Origin: Thermosynechococcus sp. NK55a
GTDB lineage: Bacteria > Cyanobacteriota > Cyanobacteriia > Thermosynechococcales > Thermosynechococcaceae
Reading direction: 5' to 3'
Assembly (NCBI RefSeq): GCF_000505665.1
Contig: NC_023033.1
Span: 2,322,313 to 2,386,312, forward strand
DNA length: 64,000 nucleotides
Shown: positions 9,709-17,242 of the stretch, piece after piece
Layout of the letters: the number at the start of each line of letters is the position of its first letter
Numbering within the stretch: the first letter of the stretch is position 1
Made by a program: the position numbers and the translations under genes
Notes under the pieces: model-generated
What the model was told of the DNA's origin: nothing
Database searches by the model: none
The model's input: only the letters and a program-made list of their open reading frames with translations

Positions 9709-10356
9709 TTAGTTGTCTAGGAGTTGCAGATCATCAAAACGGATTTCCACAGTGCTGGTTTGGCCATTTTCATGGGTGTGCACCACCTGCCGACTCATGA
9801 GATAGTAGTTGCCCACGGGTACATAGGTATCCTCAAACGCCATTTGCCGCACCACTTCGTTCGTCTGGGGATTGCGGAAGACAGCCACATAGTTGGTGGA
9901 AATGTAGCCTGAGCCGGTGTCAAGGGCTTCCTGATGGGTAATGGCAAAGGCGACCCGGCCCATGACACGGCTAACGTAGACAATTTGATTGTCCCTGACT
10001 TTGTAGTTGGAGCCCATGGCATCGCCACTGACGAGGATCTCCACGGCACCGCTGGCATCGGTTTGGCCAATTTGAAACGTGTTTTTACCGTGGGCTGCCT
10101 CAAAACTGTTGCGTTTGCGGTGAACAATCACATCCCGTAGTTGATTGTAGAGGGATTCCCGGATATGTTCATCTTCGATCCCGCTTACCTCAACGCTGTA
10201 GTCACGGCTAACTTTGACCTGCCCTTGGTAGGTGCGATCGCCCTCAATGAGTGTGACCTTTGCCGTAAAGCCGGGAAAATTTTCATCCCATGTGTAACGA
10301 TTTTCGTAGGCAGCGCGAAAGAGCGCCTGCGCATCAAGGGCCTGTGTTGCTGGCAT
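9709..10356 (-). CDS. DUF3386 family protein
   Basis: A 215-residue soluble protein of a family found in cyanobacteria and plants that I recognise as DUF3386. It has no signal peptide, membrane segment or obvious catalytic residues and is rich in beta-strand patterns (for example AKVTLIEGDRTYQGQVKVS). Function is unknown. It is the first gene of a probable three-gene operon with rnz and the Mrr-N gene: its stop is 2 bases from the rnz start. A divergent gene begins about 160 bases upstream, so the intergenic region holds promoters for both directions. Confidence 0.75.
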   Translation of the reverse strand: MPATQALDAQALFRAAYENRYTWDENFPGFTAKVTLIEGDRTYQGQVKVSRDYSVEVSGIEDEHIRESLYNQLRDVIVHRKRNSFEAAHGKNTFQIGQTDASGAVEILVSGDAMGSNYKVRDNQIVYVSRVMGRVAFAITHQEALDTGSGYISTNYVAVFRNPQTNEVVRQMAFEDTYVPVGNYYLMSRQVVHTHENGQTSTVEIRFDDLQLLDN

Positions 10357-10428
10357 CGGTGCATCCTCGGTAACAGTTACTGTGTTTTAAGATAACTGAT
10401 TCTCACCCCCCTTGACGGCCACGTATAT

Positions 10429-10442
10429 CTAGTGTTCACTAG
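10429..10442. promoter_or_regulatory. Palindromic site between divergent genes
   Basis: CTAGTGTTCACTAG is a 6-bp perfect inverted repeat with a 2-base centre in the divergent intergenic region. A second palindrome, CCCCTAGGGG, lies at 10477-10486. Both fit dimeric regulator sites, but the regulator is unknown and chance cannot be excluded. Confidence 0.3.
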
Positions 10443-10518
10443 GGTTAAATCACAGCGTACTACACTAGATGTATAACCCCTAGGGGATCGTTCTCCTTTT
10501 TGACTGGACAGAAACACT

Positions 10519-11052
10519 ATGGTGGCACAACTCTCGGTTTCCGCTTCTGAGGCAAGCTTGCCCCTAACCTATGGCATTGAGGGAGTGGTGCAGGTGTTTA
10601 CCTGTCCGCAGCGGCACTTTTTCACCACAGTCATGGCCCAGGCGTTGCGGGTTGCTGCCCAGGGCAGTGAGGTTATGATTGTTCAATTCCTCAAGGGCGG
10701 CATTCAAATGGGGGTCGAGCACCCGATTCAGTTGGGGCAGCATCTCACTTGGTGGCGACCGGCGCTGCAACGCTGTTTAGGCCAAGGAGATTCGATCACT
10801 CCCCAAGAAAAGGCAGCAGTGCGTGAGCTGTGGCAGCATTTGCAAACCAAAGTGCAGGAGGGACAGCACCGTTTGGTGGTTTTAGATGAGGTAAGTGTGG
10901 CCATGCAACTGGGGGTGCTCACTGAAGGGGAGGTACTGGACTTTCTCAAGAATCGGCCACGCACCCTCGATGTCATGTTGACGGGGCCTGAAATGCCAGA
11001 ATCGCTGCTGGCGATCGCTGACCAAATTACACAGTTACGTCGTTTGATTTAG
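10519..11052 (+). CDS. CobO-like protein with a degenerate P-loop
   Basis: This 177-residue protein follows the cob(I)alamin adenosyltransferase CobO/BtuR fold pattern. It has an N-terminal strand and loop (VQVFTCPQRHFFTT), then AQALRVAAQGSEVMIVQFLKG, a Walker B-like strand RLVVLDEVSVAMQLGVL, and VMLTGPEMPESLLAIAD near the end. In real CobO the first loop is GxGKGKTTA; here the glycines and the lysine are gone, so ATP binding as in CobO is unlikely. The usual C-terminal segment of CobO is also missing. It may have become a binding or regulatory protein. Length and context are otherwise ordinary. The catalytic name should not be copied to it. Confidence 0.7.
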   Translation: MVAQLSVSASEASLPLTYGIEGVVQVFTCPQRHFFTTVMAQALRVAAQGSEVMIVQFLKGGIQMGVEHPIQLGQHLTWWRPALQRCLGQGDSITPQEKAAVRELWQHLQTKVQEGQHRLVVLDEVSVAMQLGVLTEGEVLDFLKNRPRTLDVMLTGPEMPESLLAIADQITQLRRLI

Positions 11053-11068
11053 GTGGAATGATTTAGGT

Positions 11069-11956
11069 CTAATTGAGGGGGGCAGAAACGGTTTCTAACC
11101 ACTCGAGCAGATACTCATTCACCAAGTCGGGTTGCTCCTGCTGCACAAAGTGGCCACAGTGGTCCAAGTATTGAATTTTCAGTTCCTTAACGTAGGCTTC
11201 CGTGCCGTAGGTCAGTTCAATGCCCAAGATGGGGTCTTGGCGCCCCCAGAGCATCAGCGTTGGTATGTCGAGTACGCCCCACTCGCGACTGTAAAGACTT
11301 TGTAACCCCGCACGGTAGTAGTTGAGCATTCCCGATAGAGCACCCCGCTGAGCCGCGGCATCCTGATAGCGGGCAATGTCCAGGGGGCGGATGGCCTGCT
11401 GGTTCACAGCTGCCCAGCGAAAGATTTGGGCGATCGCCCCATAGCCTCCCCACTCCAAGAGTATCTCTGGTAGCCACGGCAGCTGAAAGAGCAGCATATA
11501 ACTACTGCGCAACCATTGCTCAAAACTCAACTGTTGAAACTTGGCAGGATGGGGGCAAGCCAGCACACTCAGGGTTTGAATCCGCTCAGGTGCGGCATAG
11601 GCAACCCCCCAGGCAACCATTCCCCCCCAATCGTGCCCCACCAAGTGGCAGCGCCGATAGCCAAGGCCGTCAAGGACACCGACAATGTCAAGAATTAATT
11701 CATCAAGAACATAGCTAGCGGTATCTTGGGGTTTATCGCTGAGATGATAGCCCCGCAAATCTAGGGCAACGACTTTGTGCTTTTCCGCCAATACCGGAAT
11801 TTGATGTCGCCAAGAGTACCAAAACTCTGGAAAACCATGGAGCAGCAGCACCAACTCCCCCTCTCCTTGGGTGACATAGTGCAGACGAATACCATTGGAG
11901 ACAATAAACTTATGGATCCACGGGCCTTCAATCATATGCATCTTGGGGGCTGGCAC
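11069..11956 (-). CDS. Alpha/beta hydrolase, epoxide hydrolase/haloalkane dehalogenase-like
   Basis: A 295-residue alpha/beta hydrolase. The oxyanion-hole motif HGFPEFWYSW and the nucleophile elbow VGHDWGG place it among enzymes with an aspartate nucleophile (epoxide hydrolases and dehalogenases) rather than serine esterases. The acid is probably in LWGRQDPILG and the catalytic His in YLDHCGHFVQQEQP near residue 270. The substrate cannot be read from the sequence. The frame starts at GTG 11956; ATG at 11941 or 11935 is an equally plausible start. It converges on the CobO-like gene, 16 bases apart. Confidence 0.88.
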   Translation of the reverse strand: MPAPKMHMIEGPWIHKFIVSNGIRLHYVTQGEGELVLLLHGFPEFWYSWRHQIPVLAEKHKVVALDLRGYHLSDKPQDTASYVLDELILDIVGVLDGLGYRRCHLVGHDWGGMVAWGVAYAAPERIQTLSVLACPHPAKFQQLSFEQWLRSSYMLLFQLPWLPEILLEWGGYGAIAQIFRWAAVNQQAIRPLDIARYQDAAAQRGALSGMLNYYRAGLQSLYSREWGVLDIPTLMLWGRQDPILGIELTYGTEAYVKELKIQYLDHCGHFVQQEQPDLVNEYLLEWLETVSAPLN

Positions 11957-12011
11957 TTTCCACTATACCCAAGGAAACCCTGAAGGAGGGTGTTGCCGCA
12001 GCCTCAAGAAT

Positions 12012-12042
12012 AAAACCCCCAGCTGGAATGCGCCGTGGGGGT
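12012..12042 (-). terminator. Probable intrinsic terminator after the 65-residue gene
   Basis: ACCCCC (12015-12020) pairs with GGGGGT (12037-12042) in a 6-bp GC-rich stem. Read on the minus strand it is followed by TTTTATTCTTG. It lies about 65 bases beyond the stop of the small gene at 12107. Confidence 0.55.
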
Positions 12043-12106
12043 AATATGTGACCTAAGGAGTCGGAATGCTCCTCGTATAGGGGCAAAGCTGACAATTCCT
12101 ACCAAC

Positions 12107-12304
12107 TTAATAGGCAAGGGTTTCGAGCGCCTGACGCAGGTAAGCGGTAACGCAAGCATCAAGATCCGTGGGCTGCTCAATAACAACACTCGCCTGCTTT
12201 TCGCTCAGCCAGCGCTGAAAACCCGAGCTGTGGGCGATCGCTCGCTTTAGGGAGTTCCAAACCTCGGCGGAGGCTTGCGGGTTGGGAACCGTAACACTTT
12301 CCAT
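12107..12304 (-). CDS. Small protein of unknown function
   Basis: A 65-residue acidic, helical protein (QASAEVWNSLKRAIAHSSGF at the N-terminus, AYLRQALETLAY at the end) without membrane segment or cysteine pair. The ATG at 12304 follows an AGGAGAG ribosome binding site with good spacing, and a terminator-like hairpin follows, so I regard it as a real gene. I do not recognise the family. Confidence 0.65.
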   Translation of the reverse strand: MESVTVPNPQASAEVWNSLKRAIAHSSGFQRWLSEKQASVVIEQPTDLDACVTAYLRQALETLAY

Positions 12305-12435
12305 AGATACTCTCCTAGTCGGTTTGGAGTGAGCGGAAGGAATCAGTTATGGTTCTACGATAGCTTAGGAAACTCCCCCCGTCTGTATGGAATGTTACGA
12401 CTTATTTCACAATTTAGCTAAGAATGAGCTAAGAA

Positions 12436-13248
12436 TCAAAAAAAGACGCGGTGTTGTAGGCAAGGCATCTGTTGACGCACTTGCTCGAGGCGGCTGGGTT
12501 CAATGGCCGCAATGGCGAGGCCGGGGCGATCGCCCGCATCGGCGAGGATGGTTCCCCAAGGATCCACAATCAGTGCATGGCCGTGGGTTTGCCGCCGTGC
12601 ATAGTGAATCCCCGTCTGGGCCGGGGCAATCACATAACAGGTATTTTCGATTGCCCGAGCCTGCAGTAGAACTTGCCAGTGATCCTTACCCGTGAAGGCA
12701 GTAAAGGCAGCTGGCACAAACAACACCGTTGCCCCCGCTTGAGAGAGGGCACGGTAAAGTTCTGGAAAGCGGACATCATAGCACACCGACAAGCCAATAT
12801 TGCCCAGTTCCTTACTGGGATAGACCGAGGGCAACTGCCGTCCAGCAAGCACTGTGCCCGATTCGTGGTAAATATTGCCATCGGGCAAATCGACATCAAA
12901 TAAATGCACCTTTTGGTAGCGGCTCAATTCTTCCCCCGTCGGCCCAATCAATACCGCTGTGTTATAGACCTTGCCTGCCGTTGCCGGCACCGGGTAGCCA
13001 CCCCCCACCAGCGTAATCTGAAATCGCTGGGCCATTCGTTTCAAAAAGGCCTCAGTCCGCTCAGCGATCGCTGCCGCTTGGGCAACCTTCTCGCGATCGT
13101 CACCCAGAAAGGAAAAATTTTCTGGCAACCCAATCAGTTCTGCCCCTTGTTGCACCGCCAATTCAATGAGTTCTTCTGCCTGAGCCAAATTGGCTTCAAG
13201 ATTGGGTTGGCTCGTCATTTGGACTGCGGCAGCGAGATAGGATTTCAT
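12436..13248 (-). CDS. Carbon-nitrogen hydrolase, Nit1/Nit2-type amidase
   Basis: A 270-residue nitrilase-superfamily enzyme. The catalytic triad is visible as E43 (GLPENFSF), K113 ([10 protein letters not shown]) and C156 ([13 protein letters not shown]). The [10 protein letters not shown] and [11 protein letters not shown] stretches are typical of the Nit1/Nit2 branch. Relatives hydrolyse deaminated glutathione or 2-oxoglutaramate, a metabolite-repair role, but the substrate here is an inference. It stands alone on the minus strand with no partner gene nearby. Confidence 0.9.
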   Translation of the reverse strand: MKSYLAAAVQMTSQPNLEANLAQAEELIELAVQQGAELIGLPENFSFLGDDREKVAQAAAIAERTEAFLKRMAQRFQITLVGGGYPVPATAGKVYNTAVLIGPTGEELSRYQKVHLFDVDLPDGNIYHESGTVLAGRQLPSVYPSKELGNIGLSVCYDVRFPELYRALSQAGATVLFVPAAFTAFTGKDHWQVLLQARAIENTCYVIAPAQTGIHYARRQTHGHALIVDPWGTILADAGDRPGLAIAAIEPSRLEQVRQQMPCLQHRVFF

Positions 13249-13308
13249 GCCCGTTGCAAAAAAGACAGCAACCCCTCATTCTAGCGCTGCAATCTGCCTA
13301 GGGCAAGT

Positions 13309-13494
13309 TTAGCGAGAACGCAGGTTCCGCAAGATCGGATTGCGTTGGGTAGGGAGCTGATGCTCATGGGCAGTGCGATAGGCCCAAAAGACATAGCCGG
13401 CAATAAAGAGGTTCAACAGCACGACTAGCAGGAGCTTGGTACTGCTAATGGGATGCAAGCGCGGCGTTTTTTGGGGTAGAAATTGGAGGGCCAT
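13309..13494 (-). CDS. Small single-pass membrane protein
   Basis: A 61-residue basic protein with one clear membrane helix (about residues 20-40, KLLLVVLLNLFIAGYVFWAY) and a basic C-terminal tail ending RNLRSR. No ribosome binding site stands out before ATG 13494. The hydrophobic segment, and a position that fits a small gene in my recollection of the BP-1 order, support it. No family is recognised. Confidence 0.55.
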   Translation of the reverse strand: MALQFLPQKTPRLHPISSTKLLLVVLLNLFIAGYVFWAYRTAHEHQLPTQRNPILRNLRSR

Positions 13495-13550
13495 GGCTGC
13501 GCTCAGAACGCAACAGTTCCAGAGTCCACCATCATTAGTCGTTGCTCAGT

Positions 13551-13580
13551 CTCAATTTGTCTCAGTTTGTCTCAATTTGT
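13551..13580. repeat. 10-bp tandem repeat, three copies
   Basis: CTCAATTTGT, CTCAGTTTGT, CTCAATTTGT in direct succession, the middle copy with one mismatch. A fourth partial copy (CTCA) precedes it in GTTGCTCAGT. Intergenic, function unknown. Confidence 0.7.
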
Positions 13581-13847
13581 CTTCTGTGACCAACAATGGC
13601 GAAGTTCCGGTTGCCTCTACTATAGATGCTCCCTCAGGCACAACCCCGCATCTGAAATGTCTTTTAATAGTTGATCATAAAACTATATTATTTATTATTC
13701 TCAGACATGCTAAGGTACCCCTAAAAAGCCATCCGCCCCCCAGGAAGGCCTCGGGAGCGGTCTGGTGGTTATCGTGAGTATCAACTCCTAGGAGAAGCGA
13801 CCTCCTAGATGCTGATTTAAAATCAACAGATGGAGAACAACTCTTCC

Positions 13848-13916
13848 CTAGAGCTGAGGAACTCCAAAACGACGACCCAAGCGTTTACTACTATCTGCCA
13901 TGGGCATCACCTCCAT
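13848..13916 (-). CDS. Possible 17-22-residue peptide downstream of queA
   Basis: A minus-strand frame ending RRFGVPQL. Starting at the third ATG (13901) it gives a 17-residue basic peptide preceded by GGAGG at ideal spacing; the first ATG is at 13916. It begins 48 bases after the queA stop on the same strand. It could be a translated small protein or a chance ribosome binding site. No homologue is known to me. Confidence 0.25.
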   Translation of the reverse strand: MEVMPMADSSKRLGRRFGVPQL

Positions 13917-13963
13917 CTCCCTAAACGGTAACTTGCAAAACAACTGGCTTTAGGATAGCACAC

Positions 13964-15028
13964 TCAAACGGTGTTGTGGCAAGCGCTGGGCAAAATTAGC
14001 ATGGCATCGCCAAAGGAATAGAAGCGGTACTGGCGATCGATGGCCTGTTGGTACAACTGCAGCAACCGTTCACGGCCAATAAAGGCACTGACAAGCATCA
14101 TCAAGCTAGAGCGGGGCAGATGAAAGTTGGTAATGAACCCCTCGACAATCTTGGGCTGATACCCCGGATAAATATAGAGATCGCTCTTGCCGCAAAAGGG
14201 CTGAAGGGTGCCTGACTGGGCAGCTGTTTCTAGGGAGCGAATAACGGTGGTGCCGACGGCAATGATTCGTCCCCCGGCGGCTTTGGCCGCCTGAATCCGT
14301 TCGACGGTGGCAGCCGGTACCTCAATCCATTCTTCGTGGAGATGGTGGTGACGAATATCCTTGGCCTCCACAGGACGAAAGGTGCCAATGCCCACATGGA
14401 GCGTTAGAAAACAGTGATCAATGCCGCGATAGGCCAACTTGCTAAAGAGTTCGGGAGTAAAATGCAAGCCAGCGGTTGGCGCAGCCACGGCACCGGGACG
14501 GCGGGCATAGACGGTTTGGTACTGCTCAGTATCCGCAATGGGATGATCAATGTAGGGAGGTAAGGGCACTTCCCCCAGGTGATCCAGGTATGACCACAGG
14601 CGATCGCCCGGCGGCAGGTCGAATTCAATCACCCGTCCTCGGGTTTCCTCATCAATGGCCTGTACCGTTGCTTGCAGCGAGCCGATTTGAATCACTGCCC
14701 CAGGGCGCAATTTTCGACCGGGTTTTACCAAGGCCAACCACTGGCGATCGCTCAACTCTTCAAGGAGAAACACCTCAACGGTGCCGCCGGCGCCGCCCAC
14801 TTTTTGACCCATCAGCCGCGCTGGAATCACCCGCGTATCATTGAGCACCAGCAGATCCCCTGGCTCTAACAGTTGCGGTAGCTCATAGAAGTAGTGATCT
14901 GCGGCTGTGTTGCGGGTCACCACCATCAGGCGGGAGCGATCGCGGGGGGAAACCGGCTGTTGGGCAATCCGCTCCGCCGGCAAGGAATAGTCGTAGGCAT
15001 CGAGGGAAAAATCCGCAGGGTTAGGCAT
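13964..15028 (-). CDS. queA: S-adenosylmethionine:tRNA ribosyltransferase-isomerase
   Basis: QueA transfers and isomerises the ribose of S-adenosylmethionine onto 7-aminomethyl-7-deazaguanine in tRNA, giving epoxyqueuosine in the queuosine pathway. The 354-residue length is normal. Family stretches are clear: YDLP-type start YDYSLPAERIAQQPV, LVLNDTRVIPARL, APTAGLHFT and the C-terminal TNFHLPRSSLMMLVSAF. I use ATG 15028, which shares its A with the stop of the upstream phosphatase gene (TGATG), so the two are translationally coupled; the frame also has a GTG at 15031. Confidence 0.96.
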   Translation of the reverse strand: MPNPADFSLDAYDYSLPAERIAQQPVSPRDRSRLMVVTRNTAADHYFYELPQLLEPGDLLVLNDTRVIPARLMGQKVGGAGGTVEVFLLEELSDRQWLALVKPGRKLRPGAVIQIGSLQATVQAIDEETRGRVIEFDLPPGDRLWSYLDHLGEVPLPPYIDHPIADTEQYQTVYARRPGAVAAPTAGLHFTPELFSKLAYRGIDHCFLTLHVGIGTFRPVEAKDIRHHHLHEEWIEVPAATVERIQAAKAAGGRIIAVGTTVIRSLETAAQSGTLQPFCGKSDLYIYPGYQPKIVEGFITNFHLPRSSLMMLVSAFIGRERLLQLYQQAIDRQYRFYSFGDAMLILPSACHNTV

Positions 15029-16899
15029 CACTTGGGGGCGATCAACGGTGAGGATGAGGGCTTTTCTACAGTATTAGACCGATTCATAGAAGTCATAACA
15101 GCCAGAAAGCTAAAGGCAGCAGTGGCAACACCCACAGCAATCAGCAGGAGCAGCCACCCTTGGGAACCAAGTTTATGGACTTGCTGCAGTTGGGGTTGAG
15201 GGGATTCCAGAACTTGGGAAACCGTCAGATTGAGTTCTGATGGCTCGGGTGGAGGGACGTAGCCCATTGTAATGTCTGTCACCTCTGGCAGCTCCCCTTG
15301 ACAGACAATGTTGCTATAGTCCAAGTCAAGGACACCGGCTGTATTCTTTACCCGACAGTGAATGAGCACCACCGTTACATTGTCATGGCCATTGAGGCGA
15401 TTGGCAAGATCAATCAGTTGTTCAGCAGCAGCAGTAAGGGAAACCCGACCTTGGAGTACAGGCAGCAGGTACTGTCGCCAGTAGGTTTCCACGCGGTTAA
15501 AGTCGCTGAGACCGTCGGAACACAGCAGCAGAATTCCCTCTTCATCCAGCAAAAAGCGCTCAACCGTGGGGTGGAGATGCTGGGAGGGTGCCATGCCCAA
15601 AGCTTGCACCAAGGAGCCACCATAGGGCAACTCCAGGGCTTGATGGTAGGTACTCATTCCCAAGCGCACATCGCGGCTGGCCACATCGTCATCGAGGGTG
15701 AGTTGGTAGCAGCCCCAGCGGTTGATCCAGTAGGCGCGGCTGTCCCCAATGTGGGCAAGGTAAAGATGGGCGTGTTCAATCAGGGCACCGACAACCGTGG
15801 TTCCCATGCGCTGGCGCTCGTGGCGCTGCTCCGTATCATTGCGTTGATTGATCGCATCATTAGTGGCGTGAATGGCTGTTTGAATCGCTTGCTCCACTGT
15901 GGCGGGAGGGGTCTCTAGAAGATTAAGGGATTTGAGGGTTTCCGCCAGGATGTCAATGGCCAAGCCTGAGGCCACATCGCCGCCTTCATGGCCCCCCACA
16001 CCATCGCACACCAAGGCCAAAACCCGTGACTGATCGGCAAGGTCAGTCTGGGGCAAGCACTTATCCTCATTGCGACTGCGACTAGGCCCCTGGTCGGAGC
16101 GGCTGGCAATATCGTAGTGGTACTCATAACCAAGGTCATCGAGAGCCTGTTGAAAGAGGACCTCTAGGGTTTGGCGCACAGATTCAGGGGCGGCTTCCCG
16201 AGGATCCTGCATTTGTTGACACAGGATTGTGAAGGCCTGCTGAAAGTTTTCCCCTTGATCGGTAAAGTTGAAATGGGTTTGCCAGAATTGGCCAAGGTCA
16301 GCCAAAGTAGGATTATTGCCTGCTTGCAGTTGCAGAAGCCGCACCAGGGAACCCTCGGCTCGCAAAAGCTGGGGATTGAGGAGTGTGAGAGCTACATTTT
16401 CTGCCACCAGCGCTGGCCAAAGGGAGATGATTTGCCATAACCAGTTGAGGCGGCGCACTAAATTGGCTTTGTCCCAGATGGTGGTGAGGGGAGCGGCATG
16501 GGTCAGGCCGGGGACAACTTTGGCATCGGCAATGTCAATGCAACTGACGGGGGCATGCTCAAGGAGCAACAGTTCTCCTTCTGGGAGGGAAAGCGCGCCA
16601 AAGAGTTCTGGAACATGGGGACGCTTGGGAAATAGACGTAGGTAGGGACGGTAAAGTTGGGCAGTATTGTCCACACTGGGGGCTGGCTCCCCCGGCAATA
16701 AGTCCAAGAGCAAGTGTTTGCCTTGCACCAAGTAGCGATCGCCCACCAGCTCACCGACGCTATAGTGATCCAAAGCGGAGCCAATGGCCCACAAATAGCG
16801 TTTTAGGAGTGGCACCTGACAGTGGTGACACTCAACTTGGTGAATGGAATTGGCTGTGCCACACTCCGGGCAAATAAGATTAGGGGCAGGTGGATTCAT
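15028..16899 (-). CDS. PP2C-type serine/threonine phosphatase with zinc ribbon and C-terminal membrane helix
   Basis: A 623-residue protein. The N-terminus has a zinc ribbon (CPECGTAN, then CHHCQVPLL, residues about 10-31). A region of about 230 residues resembling an inactive kinase-like or regulatory domain follows, then a PP2C catalytic domain (about 260-510) with the metal-binding motifs SRNEDKC, VCDGVGGHEGGD, AHIGDSRAYW, LLCSDGLSDF and GHDNVTVVLI. A single hydrophobic segment near residues 585-608 (GWLLLLIAVGVATAAFSFLA) anchors the C-terminus. It dephosphorylates Ser/Thr proteins in a Mn/Mg-dependent way; targets are unknown. It is the first gene of an operon with queA (TGATG overlap), a pairing with no obvious functional link. 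Confidence 0.92.
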   Translation of the reverse strand: MNPPAPNLICPECGTANSIHQVECHHCQVPLLKRYLWAIGSALDHYSVGELVGDRYLVQGKHLLLDLLPGEPAPSVDNTAQLYRPYLRLFPKRPHVPELFGALSLPEGELLLLEHAPVSCIDIADAKVVPGLTHAAPLTTIWDKANLVRRLNWLWQIISLWPALVAENVALTLLNPQLLRAEGSLVRLLQLQAGNNPTLADLGQFWQTHFNFTDQGENFQQAFTILCQQMQDPREAAPESVRQTLEVLFQQALDDLGYEYHYDIASRSDQGPSRSRNEDKCLPQTDLADQSRVLALVCDGVGGHEGGDVASGLAIDILAETLKSLNLLETPPATVEQAIQTAIHATNDAINQRNDTEQRHERQRMGTTVVGALIEHAHLYLAHIGDSRAYWINRWGCYQLTLDDDVASRDVRLGMSTYHQALELPYGGSLVQALGMAPSQHLHPTVERFLLDEEGILLLCSDGLSDFNRVETYWRQYLLPVLQGRVSLTAAAEQLIDLANRLNGHDNVTVVLIHCRVKNTAGVLDLDYSNIVCQGELPEVTDITMGYVPPPEPSELNLTVSQVLESPQPQLQQVHKLGSQGWLLLLIAVGVATAAFSFLAVMTSMNRSNTVEKPSSSPLIAPK

Positions 16900-17242
16900 C
16901 GCTTCAATCCTGAGATGGCCGCCGCAGTCATAATCACCCGCAGCAGGTATGCATCAAGTTACTGAGCCAGTCATTCGCTAGTTCATAGCAGCGGCAAATA
17001 GCATACATTCCAATTCCCTATCCTAGCCTTTCTGCGGCAACAGCGGAATTGTGGGTCAAGCCTATAGGTGCCTACCGCAGCCCCCAGGATAGAATTGAAT
17101 AAAGCCAATCTTTAGGCAAGGGCATCAAAACCAGGGGTGCAAATTTTTGTGAATTTTAATGTTATTTGCTACAGCGCTTATCAATAAACGCATAAATCAT
17201 AAATAAAGTCTTAAGGAATCATCGAGTTGAGAGGGATAGACT
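16900..17242. other. 343-base divergent intergenic region
   Basis: It separates the phosphatase/queA operon (minus) from sesA (plus). No gene is seen. The half next to sesA is AT-rich and must hold its promoter, but no good -35/-10 pair is evident. GAGAGGG at about 17229 is the ribosome binding site of sesA. Confidence 0.4.

Larger units (their letters stand above)
13495..13963. other. 469-base intergenic region with repeats and a hairpin
   Basis: No long gene is convincing here. It contains a 10-bp tandem repeat (13551-13580), an AT-rich stretch around 13670-13705, a hairpin CTAGGAG/CTCCTAG around 13787-13808 and a tiny minus-strand frame with a good ribosome binding site (13848-13916). A small RNA could lie here, but I recognise no known RNA family. 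Confidence 0.4.
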
